Shown here: piece by piece, positions 35,839 to 44,881 of the stretch
Layout of the letters: every line of letters begins with the position of its first letter
How positions within the stretch are numbered: position 1 is the stretch's first letter
Assembly (NCBI RefSeq): GCF_000010505.1
Contig: NC_010729.1
Span: forward strand, 482,501-546,500
Source of the DNA: Porphyromonas gingivalis ATCC 33277
GTDB taxonomy: Bacteria > Bacteroidota > Bacteroidia > Bacteroidales > Porphyromonadaceae
Direction of reading: 5' to 3'
Length of the DNA stretch: 64,000 nt
Translations under genes and position numbers: made by a program
Notes under the pieces: generated by a model
The model's database searches: none
What the model saw: only the letters and a program-made list of their open reading frames with translations
What the model was told of the DNA's origin: nothing

Positions 35839-38521
35839 CGTCGTCGAATTGCAATCGCTGGATACCCAAGAGTTCGTCTCTTATATCTTCATCGGAAGCA
35901 ACGGCTTCGGGTGCAACCTCGGCGAAGCTCTCGTCCGGATCGGTTGTTTCCTCGTCCGGTTCTTCATCACGAACGGGAGACAATTCTTTCGCTCCATCGA
36001 GCTTATAGGTAGTCAGTCGCTTGCCTTTGGCATGTATGCCCTTGACAGCGACAAAGTCTTCTCCCTCTACGATCAGTTCCGGACGAGTGGCATCTATTCC
36101 GGCGAAAGTAAGAGCAAAACGTGGGTAGCGCGTATCCGAGAGTAGAAGCAGGCTATTGCCCTCAGCTTCTCCTCCCAGCATATTATCCCGACTGCCGTTT
36201 TCTATCTTGAAACGCTTCAGATAAGGGAAGCCGGCTTCTCTGTTGTGATAGATGGCTGTCCAAACTTTTTCGGGACGATACTTCTCTATTCTGATCATGT
36301 TGGGGTCGAAGTGGTTGTTTTCCGCTATGGATGTAGTATAGCAGTCCCCGTTATCCAAGATTACCAGCATCGAATCGTTAGCTTGGAATTCGCCAAGATA
36401 TTCGCCCTGCTCGTCGTAGTTCAGTCGCATCACGTCCCGATCGAACCAAACCTTCCGCCCTCCGAGGGTGGAAGCACCCTGCTGTTTGAACAGGATCTTG
36501 TGCACCTCTGCTTTGGTCAGCAGATTGCCCTTGCTGCTTCGCCCTTTGATGGCGACATTGCTAAAGTCTTTCTCGAAAGAAAGTACCCGCTGGCGAGCTT
36601 TCGGTTTGAGGATGATCCTCACGGTCTCTGCCTCGCCATTTTTATTGGCGGTGAAATACATCACCCGACTACCGGCCGTTTCCTGCGTAAGGTTGTACTC
36701 CTTGTCTCGCGTAACACCGGTGACGCTGAAACGTTTGATATAGAACGGAGCGGACTTGCCGTCGCGATAAATGACGTTGTAGATAGTTCGCTTGTCGTTT
36801 CGTTCGAATCGGTCGATATAGATCACCTCACGGTTGCCGATAAATTTCTTTTCCTCAACCTTCGTAATGAGGTACGTACCGTCGCGGAAAAAGATGATGA
36901 CATCGTCGAGGTCGGAGCAGTTGCATACGAATTCATCGCCCTTGAGTCCCATACCGATGAACCCTTCTTCGCGGTTGATATAGAGCTTTGCATTGGCTTC
37001 TGCCACTTTCGTGGCCTGAATGGTGCTGAAACCGATAAGTTGTGTCCTTCGCGGGAAACGGGAAGCATAGTGCTCGTGCAGATACTCGAACCAACGGATG
37101 GTGTAAGCAGTAATCTCACGGATATTCTTTTCCAGTTCGGCAATATCCTTTTCGAGCTGAAGCATCATGGCTTCGTGCTTGGGCAAATTGAAGCGAAGGA
37201 TCCGAGCCATGCGTATTTCCAACAACTTCTTCAGATCGTCGTAGGTAACGGGGCGAATAAAACGATGGGCATAAGGTTCCAGCCTCGCCTCTACATGCAT
37301 GAGCGCATCCTGTTCGCTCTCGGCCTCTTCGAACTCACGATCTTTATAGATACGCTCTTCTATGAAAATCCTCTCGAGCGAAGCTGCCAAATACTGTTCC
37401 CGCTTCTCTTCCAAACGGATCGTCAGTTCTTGCTTCAGCAGCTCCCGTGTTCGCTCCGCACTATAACGCAGCAAATCAGTCACTCCCAAGAATACCGGCT
37501 TGTCGTCCATGATGACGCAAGCATTAGGCGACTGACTTACTTCACAGTCTGTAAAGGCATAGAGCGCATCGATGGTTTTGTCCGAAGATACACCCGCAGC
37601 CAGATGAATACGTATATCGGCTTCGGCAGCCGTCATATCATCTATTCGTTTGATCTTGATCTTGCCCTTTTCATTGGCTTTCAGAATGGATTCGATCAGG
37701 GAAGACGTCGTCTTGCCACAGGGCAGTTCGGTAATGCTGAGAGTACGATTGTCCAGTTTGCGAATCTTAGCCCTGCTCTTGATCTGTCCTCCGCGCCGGC
37801 CGTCATTGTACCGGCTGGCATCCATCATGCCACCGGTAGGGAAATCGGGATAAAGATCGAAAGACTCTCCTCTCAGATGTGCGATACATGCCATGAGCAG
37901 TTCACCGAGATTGTGCGGCAAGACCTTGGAGTTCAAACCTACAGCAATTCCTTCCGTGCCCTGTGCCAAGAGAAGTGGAAACTTTACGGGCAAAGCCACC
38001 GGCTCGTCCTCGCTGCCATCGTAAGAACGTTTCCAGTGCGTAATCTTATCATTGAAAAGAGTCTCCTGAGCCAAAGCTGAGAGTTTGGCCTCGATGTAAC
38101 GACCGGCTGCCGCTTCGTCCCCCGTGAGGATATTACCCCAATTCCCCTGCGTTTCGATCAGATAGCCTTTTTGCCCCAACTGTACGAGAGCATCGTTGAT
38201 AGAAGCATCGCCGTGCGGGTGTAGAGCCATAGTCTGTCCCGTCACCTTCGCTACCTTGTTCATACGACCATTGTCGAACCAATGGTGCATGGTGTAGAGG
38301 ATGCGGCGTTGTACGGGCTTGAGTCCATCTTCTATATGGGGCACGGCACGCTCCAGAATTACGTAAGAAGCATAATCGAGATACCAGTTTCGATACATGC
38401 CCCCGAGATGGTGTGTAGCCATAGCAGGATGATCGACCGGCAGGCGATTACCGGCTTCGGGAAGCAGATCGGACACAGATGACTCTATATCCGGTTGTTC
38501 GTTGTCGAAAGAATCTGTCAT
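35825..38521 (-). CDS. parC: DNA topoisomerase IV subunit A
   Basis: Type IIA topoisomerase subunit of 898 residues. The breakage-reunion domain includes YLDYASYVILERAVPHIEDGLKPVQRR-type opening, the HPHGDASINDALVQLGQ loop and the catalytic Tyr in AAAGRYIEAKLS (~130). A C-terminal region with weak beta-pinwheel repeats follows (DLDDVIIFFRDGTYLITKV, DNGDCYTT) and ends in a very acidic tail. The fit is to the divergent Bacteroidetes ParC rather than GyrA. At the quinolone-contact Ser position this protein has Ala (HGDA). First start at 38521; 60 bp after the NosR-like gene. Confidence 0.88.
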   Translation of the reverse strand: MTDSFDNEQPDIESSVSDLLPEAGNRLPVDHPAMATHHLGGMYRNWYLDYASYVILERAVPHIEDGLKPVQRRILYTMHHWFDNGRMNKVAKVTGQTMALHPHGDASINDALVQLGQKGYLIETQGNWGNILTGDEAAAGRYIEAKLSALAQETLFNDKITHWKRSYDGSEDEPVALPVKFPLLLAQGTEGIAVGLNSKVLPHNLGELLMACIAHLRGESFDLYPDFPTGGMMDASRYNDGRRGGQIKSRAKIRKLDNRTLSITELPCGKTTSSLIESILKANEKGKIKIKRIDDMTAAEADIRIHLAAGVSSDKTIDALYAFTDCEVSQSPNACVIMDDKPVFLGVTDLLRYSAERTRELLKQELTIRLEEKREQYLAASLERIFIEERIYKDREFEEAESEQDALMHVEARLEPYAHRFIRPVTYDDLKKLLEIRMARILRFNLPKHEAMMLQLEKDIAELEKNIREITAYTIRWFEYLHEHYASRFPRRTQLIGFSTIQATKVAEANAKLYINREEGFIGMGLKGDEFVCNCSDLDDVIIFFRDGTYLITKVEEKKFIGNREVIYIDRFERNDKRTIYNVIYRDGKSAPFYIKRFSVTGVTRDKEYNLTQETAGSRVMYFTANKNGEAETVRIILKPKARQRVLSFEKDFSNVAIKGRSSKGNLLTKAEVHKILFKQQGASTLGGRKVWFDRDVMRLNYDEQGEYLGEFQANDSMLVILDNGDCYTTSIAENNHFDPNMIRIEKYRPEKVWTAIYHNREAGFPYLKRFKIENGSRDNMLGGEAEGNSLLLLSDTRYPRFALTFAGIDATRPELIVEGEDFVAVKGIHAKGKRLTTYKLDGAKELSPVRDEEPDEETTDPDESFAEVAPEAVASDEDIRDELLGIQRLQFDDDENE

Positions 38522-38581
38522 TTGATTTGAATAGATCGATTTGTTCAGTTGAAAGAAAGGGAAGGGGGTAAGGAAAATCCG

Positions 38582-39775
38582 TTAGTTCTTTGGATGGCTG
38601 TGTCGCAAATTGCGAGGCGAGCATTTTCTGACGCTTTCGAGCAGTTGTCCCGTTGGGCAAAAGAAACGGCACCACGGCTGCTGAACGAAGATAGAAGCCA
38701 AGAGTATCAGCCCCGCCAAGACAAGCACCCATACCGATGCCGAACGAAAAGAAAAAGCTGCAAAAGGCTCCCACTTGGAGAGATCACCGGCAACGTTGAA
38801 GATCAACAACACGACGACGAGCAGGAGCAAATAGCGTCTTACCGAGGTGAGTATCTTTATCCACTGTGGCGGTATATGCACTTTCCGTCGGGATAGCTTC
38901 CCCATCAATTCCTGAGCTGCTCCGAAAGGGCATACCCAGCGGCAATAAAACGGTTTGTTCGTGATCAGAGGCAACAATACGGCCAAAGCAAACAGCCCGA
39001 TGAGCAACCACTGTGTTGCAAAGGGAAATCCGGTACTCAGCCAATGGTAAGTACCCTCCAAAGAAAGGAACGTCCCTTTAAGAAAACCGAGGAATACAAT
39101 ACTAAGCGCAAGGAGATAGAGGCGAAAAGGTTTGGCCTTTGACGGGAAAAAAAAGCAAACCAAAGCTGTCAGAATGACGGCGATGGTTCCCCCTGTGCGG
39201 ACGATCCCCCAAACGTCAGCTTTTTTGTTTTTTTTTTGACCGATATATATCTCCAAGCGTTTCTGCACACAAGTGATAACGGCTTCGGACGTATAGGTAG
39301 CTCCCGATACGGCATCGACCTCTTCGGCCAATGCCTCTTCGGCGGTCTTGCCATTCCAGCTTTCATATAACCCCGCCTTCTCCACTCTACGAGCAAAGCT
39401 CGGTGTCTCGTCATGCTCCAGCAGCATCGTGCCGAGGATGCGGTCATCCGGACCAAAGGCAATGACTACGGGAGTAGGCCCGTTGTACCCTTCCACGTGG
39501 TCTGTATAGGGCGATGTGTAGAGCAAGTAACCCAATTGACGCGCCTTGGTATCCATGACAATGGTACGAGTACTATCCTCTTGGACGATACCGGCTGCCA
39601 TCGGGTAGAAACGAGTGATCTCATTGGAGAAAGCCTGCGAGGCCGTATCGGCTTTGGCGGTTTGCTTTGATTCGGATCCGGCCTTATTGGCACGGGCAAA
39701 TCCCGTCACCAATATGATACCACCAAGGAGCAGAATCAGATTGAGCAGATAACGAAATGTACGGGAAGACAACAT
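38582..39775 (-). CDS. NosR/PceC-like FMN-binding membrane protein with 4Fe-4S motifs
   Basis: 397 residues. An N-terminal TM anchor is followed by an extracytoplasmic FMN-binding domain (~90-175) with the covalent flavin site DAVSGATYTSEA (flavin on a Thr), then five or six TM helices and two cysteine-rich cytoplasmic motifs, CRWVCPFGA (~290) and CRFFCPTGQ (~375). This is the plan of NosR and PceC-type electron-transfer proteins. No nitrous oxide or reductive dehalogenase genes are nearby, so a general role in electron transfer across the membrane is inferred. It lies just before parC in the same direction. Confidence 0.8.
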   Translation of the reverse strand: MLSSRTFRYLLNLILLLGGIILVTGFARANKAGSESKQTAKADTASQAFSNEITRFYPMAAGIVQEDSTRTIVMDTKARQLGYLLYTSPYTDHVEGYNGPTPVVIAFGPDDRILGTMLLEHDETPSFARRVEKAGLYESWNGKTAEEALAEEVDAVSGATYTSEAVITCVQKRLEIYIGQKKNKKADVWGIVRTGGTIAVILTALVCFFFPSKAKPFRLYLLALSIVFLGFLKGTFLSLEGTYHWLSTGFPFATQWLLIGLFALAVLLPLITNKPFYCRWVCPFGAAQELMGKLSRRKVHIPPQWIKILTSVRRYLLLLVVVLLIFNVAGDLSKWEPFAAFSFRSASVWVLVLAGLILLASIFVQQPWCRFFCPTGQLLESVRKCSPRNLRHSHPKN

Positions 39776-39816
39776 GGGCGTTTTTATGTTTGTGGCAGTA
39801 TGCCAATGATTACGTG

Positions 39817-39824
39817 CAAATATA
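39817..39824 (-). promoter_or_regulatory. Candidate promoter for the NosR-like gene
   Basis: The minus strand reads TATATTTG then CACG, matching TAnnTTTG, ~42 bp before the start at 39775. It may drive the NosR-like, parC, DUF3316 and S41 genes together. Confidence 0.45.
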
Positions 39825-39965
39825 ATGAATTCATCCTTGCCTATGGCAATCCGGCTGTAGCAGAGTGGTTCATGGGCATTCGGACAGAGCGAACGTAGAA
39901 AGGCCGGGAAGTCTCTTAGTCACAAACTACAAATTCACGGTTTTTTCTTCTCTTGCATATTCATT

Positions 39966-40397
39966 ATGCCATCCGGCGAGGGTTCCTTGGCGGTGATGAT
40001 TGGCTATCTGCTCAGCTCCCGTACGGGATGCAATCTCTTCAATTGGGTACAACGACACGTGCTCCGCTGTGAGCAGATTCGCTCTTTCATGCCTGTCGTT
40101 CGCAATGTGGCTGTCACCACCTTTATGGAGCTAAATACCGTTTTATGGACGTGCTATCTCCTCTTGCTGTTTGTCTATGACAATGCTTTATTGGGGGATA
40201 GGCACCCTGTGGCCTACGTCGTTGCTTTCGGTCCTTTGTTCCGTACCCTTTATCTTTTTGCTCGTCTGATCCGTTATAAGCGCACAGGGTCAGCTATTCG
40301 ATATGCAGTCCCGACGGTGATCATTTTCTGGAACTTTGTAGAGATACTTCGTCGCGCATCCTTTATCCTTTTGCCTGTTTCGAGGCTCTCGGACTGA
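39966..40397 (+). CDS. Hypothetical membrane protein
   Basis: 143 residues. The sequence is hydrophobic with three or four predicted TM helices (for example TTFMELNTVLWTCYLLLLFVY at ~51-71, AYVVAFGPLFRTLYLFARLI, and VPTVIIFWNFVEIL) separated by basic loops. I do not recognise a family. It is isolated: the neighbour on the left is divergent and the next gene starts 155 bp on. Real by codon pattern and membrane periodicity, but the start is uncertain. Confidence 0.55.
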   Translation: MPSGEGSLAVMIGYLLSSRTGCNLFNWVQRHVLRCEQIRSFMPVVRNVAVTTFMELNTVLWTCYLLLLFVYDNALLGDRHPVAYVVAFGPLFRTLYLFARLIRYKRTGSAIRYAVPTVIIFWNFVEILRRASFILLPVSRLSD

Positions 40398-40551
40398 AAG
40401 GCAGAAAGCAAGAGGGGAAAGACTGCTGGAATTGAAAAATTCGTATCTTGCCCCACGAAAAATAGATTAAACTCATTCTCGGAACGCACTCTAAATCAAT
40501 AGAGAGATACGATAGGGAGAGTATCCTGCAAACAGTAACGACAAAAAAGAG

Positions 40552-41757
40552 ATGGTTATGAAGCTGATTAAAAGAAGTTTGCTCCTGCTTGGAGCGGTAC
40601 TGCTGATTACGCTTCCTGCGTACTCGCAGAATGATGACATCTTCGAAGATGACATCTATACATCGCGAAAAGAAATACGTAAACAAAACCAAGTTAAAGA
40701 CTGGCAAAACCAAGAGGACGACGGATACGGCGACGATACGGAATATACCGTGGCTTCCGATCGGGACATTGACGCCTACAATCGTAGAGATGGCCAGTCC
40801 TACGACGGGAAAAAGTTGTCCAAAGACAAGAAAAGAGACTCCACTCGTTCTTCTGTCCCCGGTCGCTATAGTCGCCGCTTGGCTCGATTCTATAAGCCGA
40901 ATACGATCGTCATTTCAGGTGCCGACAATGTATATGTAACTGATGATGGTGAGTATTTCGTCTATGGAGACGAATACTATGATGACGCGTCGTCTGTAAA
41001 CATTTACATCAACAGTCCTTGGTGCGATCCGTTCCCTTATACGTCATGGTATCCATCTTTCTCCGGCTGGTATAACTATACGTGGAACTATCCATGGTTC
41101 TACTACGGTAGCCATATCGGATGGGGCGGTTATTACCCCGGATATAATTGGTATTGGAGCTACTACTATGATCCTTTCTACAATCCCTATGGAATCGGTA
41201 TGGGTTGGGGATATCCTTATGGCTGGGGCAGCTATTACGGTTGGGGTGGCTATCCGGGAGTGATACATCACTACCACCACTACCCCAAGAAGACCTATTC
41301 CAATGGTCAGCATTCCGGAGCTTACTATTCTTATGGCCGACCGGATCGTATCAAAGGTGGAACGTCCGGTGCCAAACTTGGGACAGGACGCTACGATAGA
41401 ATTCAAAATTCGTCCTCGCAAAAAAATAAGTTCGGATTGCAGTCGAACAAACCCAATAATAATCTGCAAAATGTCAAGCCGGGACGTACCGGCCGAGCCA
41501 ATAGAGACCGAAATATAGAAACGGTAACTCCAAACAACGGCCAAAAGCAGAATCGTCCCGTATTCCAGCAGAATCAGTCCGGCAATGACCGACCGACCGG
41601 ACGGAATATCCGCAGCGAGAGACAGGGGGAAAATAACGATAGGACATTTTCGACTCCTTCTCGTAACAACAGTAACGGTGGCTTCTCCACGCCTTCTCGT
41701 TCTTCTTCCGGCTCTATGAGCGGAGGTGGCGGACGTAGTGGCCGGGGACGCAATTAA
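40552..41757 (+). CDS. Exported Tyr/Trp/Gly-rich low-complexity protein
   Basis: 401 residues. The signal peptide (LIKRSLLLLGAVLLITLPAYSQ) is followed by an acidic segment (NDDIFEDDIYTSRKE), a basic patch, then a long aromatic/Gly stretch (~160-255; e.g. WGYPYGWGSYYGWGGYPG), a His-rich cluster (HHYHHYPKK), and an Asn/Ser/Arg-rich tail ending GGGGRSGRGRN. Similar proteins are widespread in Bacteroidetes without assigned role. It is probably a periplasmic or surface structural protein; the His cluster could bind metal. The ATG at 40552 precedes a usable Met four codons later. Confidence 0.75.
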   Translation: MVMKLIKRSLLLLGAVLLITLPAYSQNDDIFEDDIYTSRKEIRKQNQVKDWQNQEDDGYGDDTEYTVASDRDIDAYNRRDGQSYDGKKLSKDKKRDSTRSSVPGRYSRRLARFYKPNTIVISGADNVYVTDDGEYFVYGDEYYDDASSVNIYINSPWCDPFPYTSWYPSFSGWYNYTWNYPWFYYGSHIGWGGYYPGYNWYWSYYYDPFYNPYGIGMGWGYPYGWGSYYGWGGYPGVIHHYHHYPKKTYSNGQHSGAYYSYGRPDRIKGGTSGAKLGTGRYDRIQNSSSQKNKFGLQSNKPNNNLQNVKPGRTGRANRDRNIETVTPNNGQKQNRPVFQQNQSGNDRPTGRNIRSERQGENNDRTFSTPSRNNSNGGFSTPSRSSSGSMSGGGGRSGRGRN

Positions 41758-41888
41758 CCACAATAGAATAGAACACATCTTTGCCGGTTATCCTGAAAGA
41801 CTCGGTCTATCTCTTAGTTGCCCCCTTCTTTCGGGGTATGGCATAATTACAATTAAAATTTATGAGGATCAAGCCCTCTCTGAAAACG

Positions 41889-43526
41889 ATGAAAAAGATA
41901 TCAGCATATGTTATTGGTGCGGCACTTTCGGTTGCTTCCGGCGTGCCATCAGTTTATGCTCAAGGCGAAGCCGATGCTATTCGTTACAGTCGCACAGAGC
42001 TTGGAGGTTCGGCTCGTTTCCGTTCCATGGCAGGTGCTTTCGGTGCTTTGGGCGGTGACTTTTCTGCTATAGGACAGAATCCGGCCGGCCTGGGCATTTT
42101 TCGCTCTTCGGAAGTCTCGGCTACCATTGATTTCTCTTCCATATCCAATCGGGCAGCTTGGCAGGGATCAAGTGAGACCTTCAATAAAAATAAATTGCTT
42201 TTTACGGGTATCAGTTATGTCGGATCATGGGGCAAAGCCAACGAAGATGTAAGCGTCAATTTCGGGCTGGGGGCGAAGCGAGTGCTGGACTACGAGCGAT
42301 CGTTTCGGATAGCCGGAGGTGAGCAGAAGTTTTCCGTGGCGGACTATGTGGCAGCTCAGACTCCCGGCAAAGCCAATCCGTCTCATTTCAATTATAATGG
42401 ATTGGAGAGCAGTTGGCTTACGGACTTAGGGTATAATGCCGGTTGGATAGCTCAGCTTCCCGGCGGGTATGGTTTTGAGTCCATATTCAAGTATAAACAG
42501 AATGGTGAGTACCAGATCTTCGGGCCTTCCTCCACGGCTTTCGACCTGAAAGAGACGGGGCACGTATGGAACTATGACTTTGGCTTGGGCATTAACATCC
42601 AAGACACATGGTATTTGGGTGCGAGCATGACTTATAGTGATCTGCAATTTGACACGAACACTTTCTATCAGGAGAATTTTTCTTTCAACAATGGTGCTAT
42701 CAATGACTACCTGAAACTCGAAAATACTCTCTCTACATCAGGAAGCGGACTGAATATCGGTATCGGAGCCATCTATCGTCCGGCTGATGCTGTTCGGATA
42801 GGTTTGTCCTACTATACGCCTACATGGTACTGGATGAAGAGTTACTATAGGGCTTATGGCTCTTCTTATTATTCTCAAGGGGTAGACTCCAATGGTCAGC
42901 CGCTTCCGGAGAATCTCTACTTCATGAGTAGCCAGACTCCCGAATCGTATAATACTTATCAAATGAGTAGTCCGGGACGATTTGTGGCTAGTTTGGCAGT
43001 CGTCGCTGGCAAAATCGGCCTTCTCAGTATGGATTATGAGTTGGAATCTTACGGCCAGATCAAATTAAAGGATGAGAACGGTACGGCCTACGTTGATAAT
43101 AAGTTCATTTCAGAGGATTTTGGTTCACGCCACACCATCCGTTTGGGAGGAGAACTGCGTCCCATATCGCGTCTGAGTCTGCGTGCCGGGTATTCACACA
43201 CTTCCAATCCCATTAAAAATGAAAAATTGAAAGCTTTCGATGGCTCGGCACAGGTGACCGTCTTCCCTATGGGGGCTATGCCTCATTACGAACTTCCGGG
43301 CAATTCCTATACCGTGACAGGAGGCTTGGGTTACCGTTTCACGCGTAATCTTTCGGGCGATTTGGCTGTGATCTATCGTAATGAGAAGAGTTACTACTAT
43401 ACTTTTGGCCGAATGGTATCGGACGACCCGAATCCTGCCAATGTGTTGGAAGTGGAATCTCCTGCACCGGCAAAACTCACTCGCTCTAACTTCAGATTAG
43501 CAATGACAATGTCGTATCGCTTCTGA
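41889..43526 (+). CDS. OmpP1/FadL-family outer membrane transport protein
   Basis: Outer membrane barrel for hydrophobic compounds (545 residues from Met 41889; an upstream ATG at 41862 adds nine residues before the signal peptide MKKISAYVIGAALSVASG). The mature N-terminus has the family hallmark GSARFRSMAGAFGALGGDFSAIGQNPAGLGI (split by the plug turn), followed by many amphipathic strands with aromatic girdles and a C-terminal Phe (LAMTMSYRF). Several FadL-like proteins occur in this genus; ligand not predictable. A Tyr-rich extracellular loop (SYYRAYGSSYYSQ) is notable. Confidence 0.88.
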   Translation: MKKISAYVIGAALSVASGVPSVYAQGEADAIRYSRTELGGSARFRSMAGAFGALGGDFSAIGQNPAGLGIFRSSEVSATIDFSSISNRAAWQGSSETFNKNKLLFTGISYVGSWGKANEDVSVNFGLGAKRVLDYERSFRIAGGEQKFSVADYVAAQTPGKANPSHFNYNGLESSWLTDLGYNAGWIAQLPGGYGFESIFKYKQNGEYQIFGPSSTAFDLKETGHVWNYDFGLGINIQDTWYLGASMTYSDLQFDTNTFYQENFSFNNGAINDYLKLENTLSTSGSGLNIGIGAIYRPADAVRIGLSYYTPTWYWMKSYYRAYGSSYYSQGVDSNGQPLPENLYFMSSQTPESYNTYQMSSPGRFVASLAVVAGKIGLLSMDYELESYGQIKLKDENGTAYVDNKFISEDFGSRHTIRLGGELRPISRLSLRAGYSHTSNPIKNEKLKAFDGSAQVTVFPMGAMPHYELPGNSYTVTGGLGYRFTRNLSGDLAVIYRNEKSYYYTFGRMVSDDPNPANVLEVESPAPAKLTRSNFRLAMTMSYRF

Positions 43527-43552
43527 GAAAATAGCTTGACGTGTATTTCGGT

Positions 43553-43640
43553 TCTGAAAAACGTGGTCTGAGAAGATTTTTATTTTGGTTCGGGAGTTGA
43601 AAAAATCTCGCGCCGGAACGAAAAGATTCTCGCGCCATTT
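43553..43640. repeat. Intergenic repeat family, copy B
   Basis: CTGAAAAACGTGG, then TTTTATTTTGGTTCGGGA, then two TCTCGCGCC blocks around GGAACGAAAAGAT. The order and spacing match copy A at 32098. It begins 26 bp after the stop of the OmpP1-like gene. Confidence 0.65.
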
Positions 43641-43757
43641 TTTGGAGATTTTGGTTTGAGATTTTGACCAATAGAACCACAACTCAATCATAACAGCCTG
43701 CAGTTTGACCTATAGACCAATAGTATCCTCAATGTTTTTAGGGGGATGCGAGTTCTT

Positions 43758-43795
43758 AGTCCCGGAGTGGAATAACTCCGGGACTATCATTTTTT
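43758..43795 (+). terminator. Intrinsic terminator
   Basis: A perfect 11 bp stem (AGTCCCGGAGT at 43758-43768, ACTCCGGGACT at 43775-43785) with a 6 nt loop is followed by TTTTTT. It would end rightward transcription from the OmpP1-like gene. Confidence 0.8.
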
Positions 43796-43975
43796 GATTT
43801 TAGGGGGATCCCCCCTGCCTATTCAAAGAGCTGATTTTCGCTCTCCGGTGGAGGAGTAAAAGGCTCATTCAGCCATTGCTTCAGATCAATTTTGGAGAAA
43901 GTGTTGATCCGCAGGGAAGAGACCAAATTAGACAGACACCAAGCGTATTTAGCCTTATACTTGAGATATACCAAA

Positions 43976-44881
43976 GGAGACTGTTGCACAATAACCCCCC
44001 CCTCTCATATCGATCAAGACAGACACAAGCATTGATTTGACGAAGAAAGGAGAGCTTCATGCGATCTCTCTGCAAACCTCAAGTAATCTGAAAAACACTT
44101 AAGAATCAGCTCTGCGGCAAAAGACTTCAATGAAAGTCCTATAAAATAGTTGCAAACAGCTGATAGTTAGCGCATTGATGGGAGCAGAATCAGCTGACAA
44201 TCGCGTCCTGCATCGTGCAGGAAGCAAGAATCAGCTGACAATCGCGTCCTGCATCGTGCAGGAAGCAAGAATCAGTTGACAATCGCGTCCTGCATCGTGC
44301 AGGAAGCAAGAATCAGCTGACAATCGCGTCCTGCATCGTGCAGGAAGCAAGAATCAGTTGACAATCGCGTCCGGCACCGTGCAGGAAGCAAGAATCAGCT
44401 GACAATCGCGTCCTGCATCGTGCAGGAAGCAAGAATCAGTTGACAATCGCGTCCTGCATCGTGCAGGAAGCAAGAATCAGTTGACAATCGCGTCCTGCAT
44501 CGTGCAGGAAGCAAGAATCAGCTGACAATCGCGTCCTGCATCGTGCAGGGAGCAAGAATCAGCTGACAATCGCGTCCTGCATCGTGCAGGAAGCAAGAAT
44601 CAGCTGACAATCACGTCCTGCATCGTGCAGGGAGCAAGAATCAGCTGACAATCGCGTCCTGCATCGTGCAGGAAGCAAGAAACAGCTGACAATCATTCCT
44701 TATTTCTCGCCTATCGGCACAAGCATTGATTTGACGAGGAAAGGAATACTTCTCTGATGGAAACTTGGTGAAATTTCTATTTGCTCGGTGCCCATATACC
44801 GGAGGTTTGACCTTTCCCGAAGACACTAAGAATCAGCTCTGCAGCAAAAGAGCTCAATGAAACTCCCCCGCAACAGTCTCC
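43976..44881. mobile_element. MITE-like element with 41 bp minisatellite core
   Basis: A 906 bp insertion with perfect 12 bp terminal inverted repeats (GGAGACTGTTGC at 43976-43987, GCAACAGTCTCC at 44870-44881). If the outermost base is counted as target, CAAAG is duplicated (43972-43976 and 44881-44885). Inside, two related modules in direct orientation (~44024-44140 and ~44718-44868, sharing CACAAGCATTGATTTGACGA and AAGAATCAGCTCTG) flank the tandem array. No transposase gene is present. GAGACTGTTGC-type ends suggest mobilisation by an IS5/IS1182-type transposase elsewhere (inference). Confidence 0.75.
44186..44677. repeat. 41 bp minisatellite, 12 units
   Basis: Twelve units of exactly 41 bp start at 44186 and every 41 bp after, with a partial thirteenth at 44678. 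Each unit contains AGAATCAGCTGACAATCGCG and the hairpin CCTGCA-TCG-TGCAGG. Variation is limited to C/T in CAG(C/T)TG, one unit with CCGGCACCGTGC, one CACG, and GGA/GAA near the end. There are no unique spacers, so it is not a CRISPR array. Confidence 0.92.

Noticed and set aside
36245-38080. 611-residue ORF antisense to parC
   Set aside because: It mirrors the parC codon pattern on the opposite strand and has no recognisable domain. The same applies to long antisense ORFs over frdA, the thioesterase fusion, relA and cls.
44186-44677. Possible CRISPR array
   Set aside because: The 41 bp units are contiguous with no unique spacers, and no cas genes are present.
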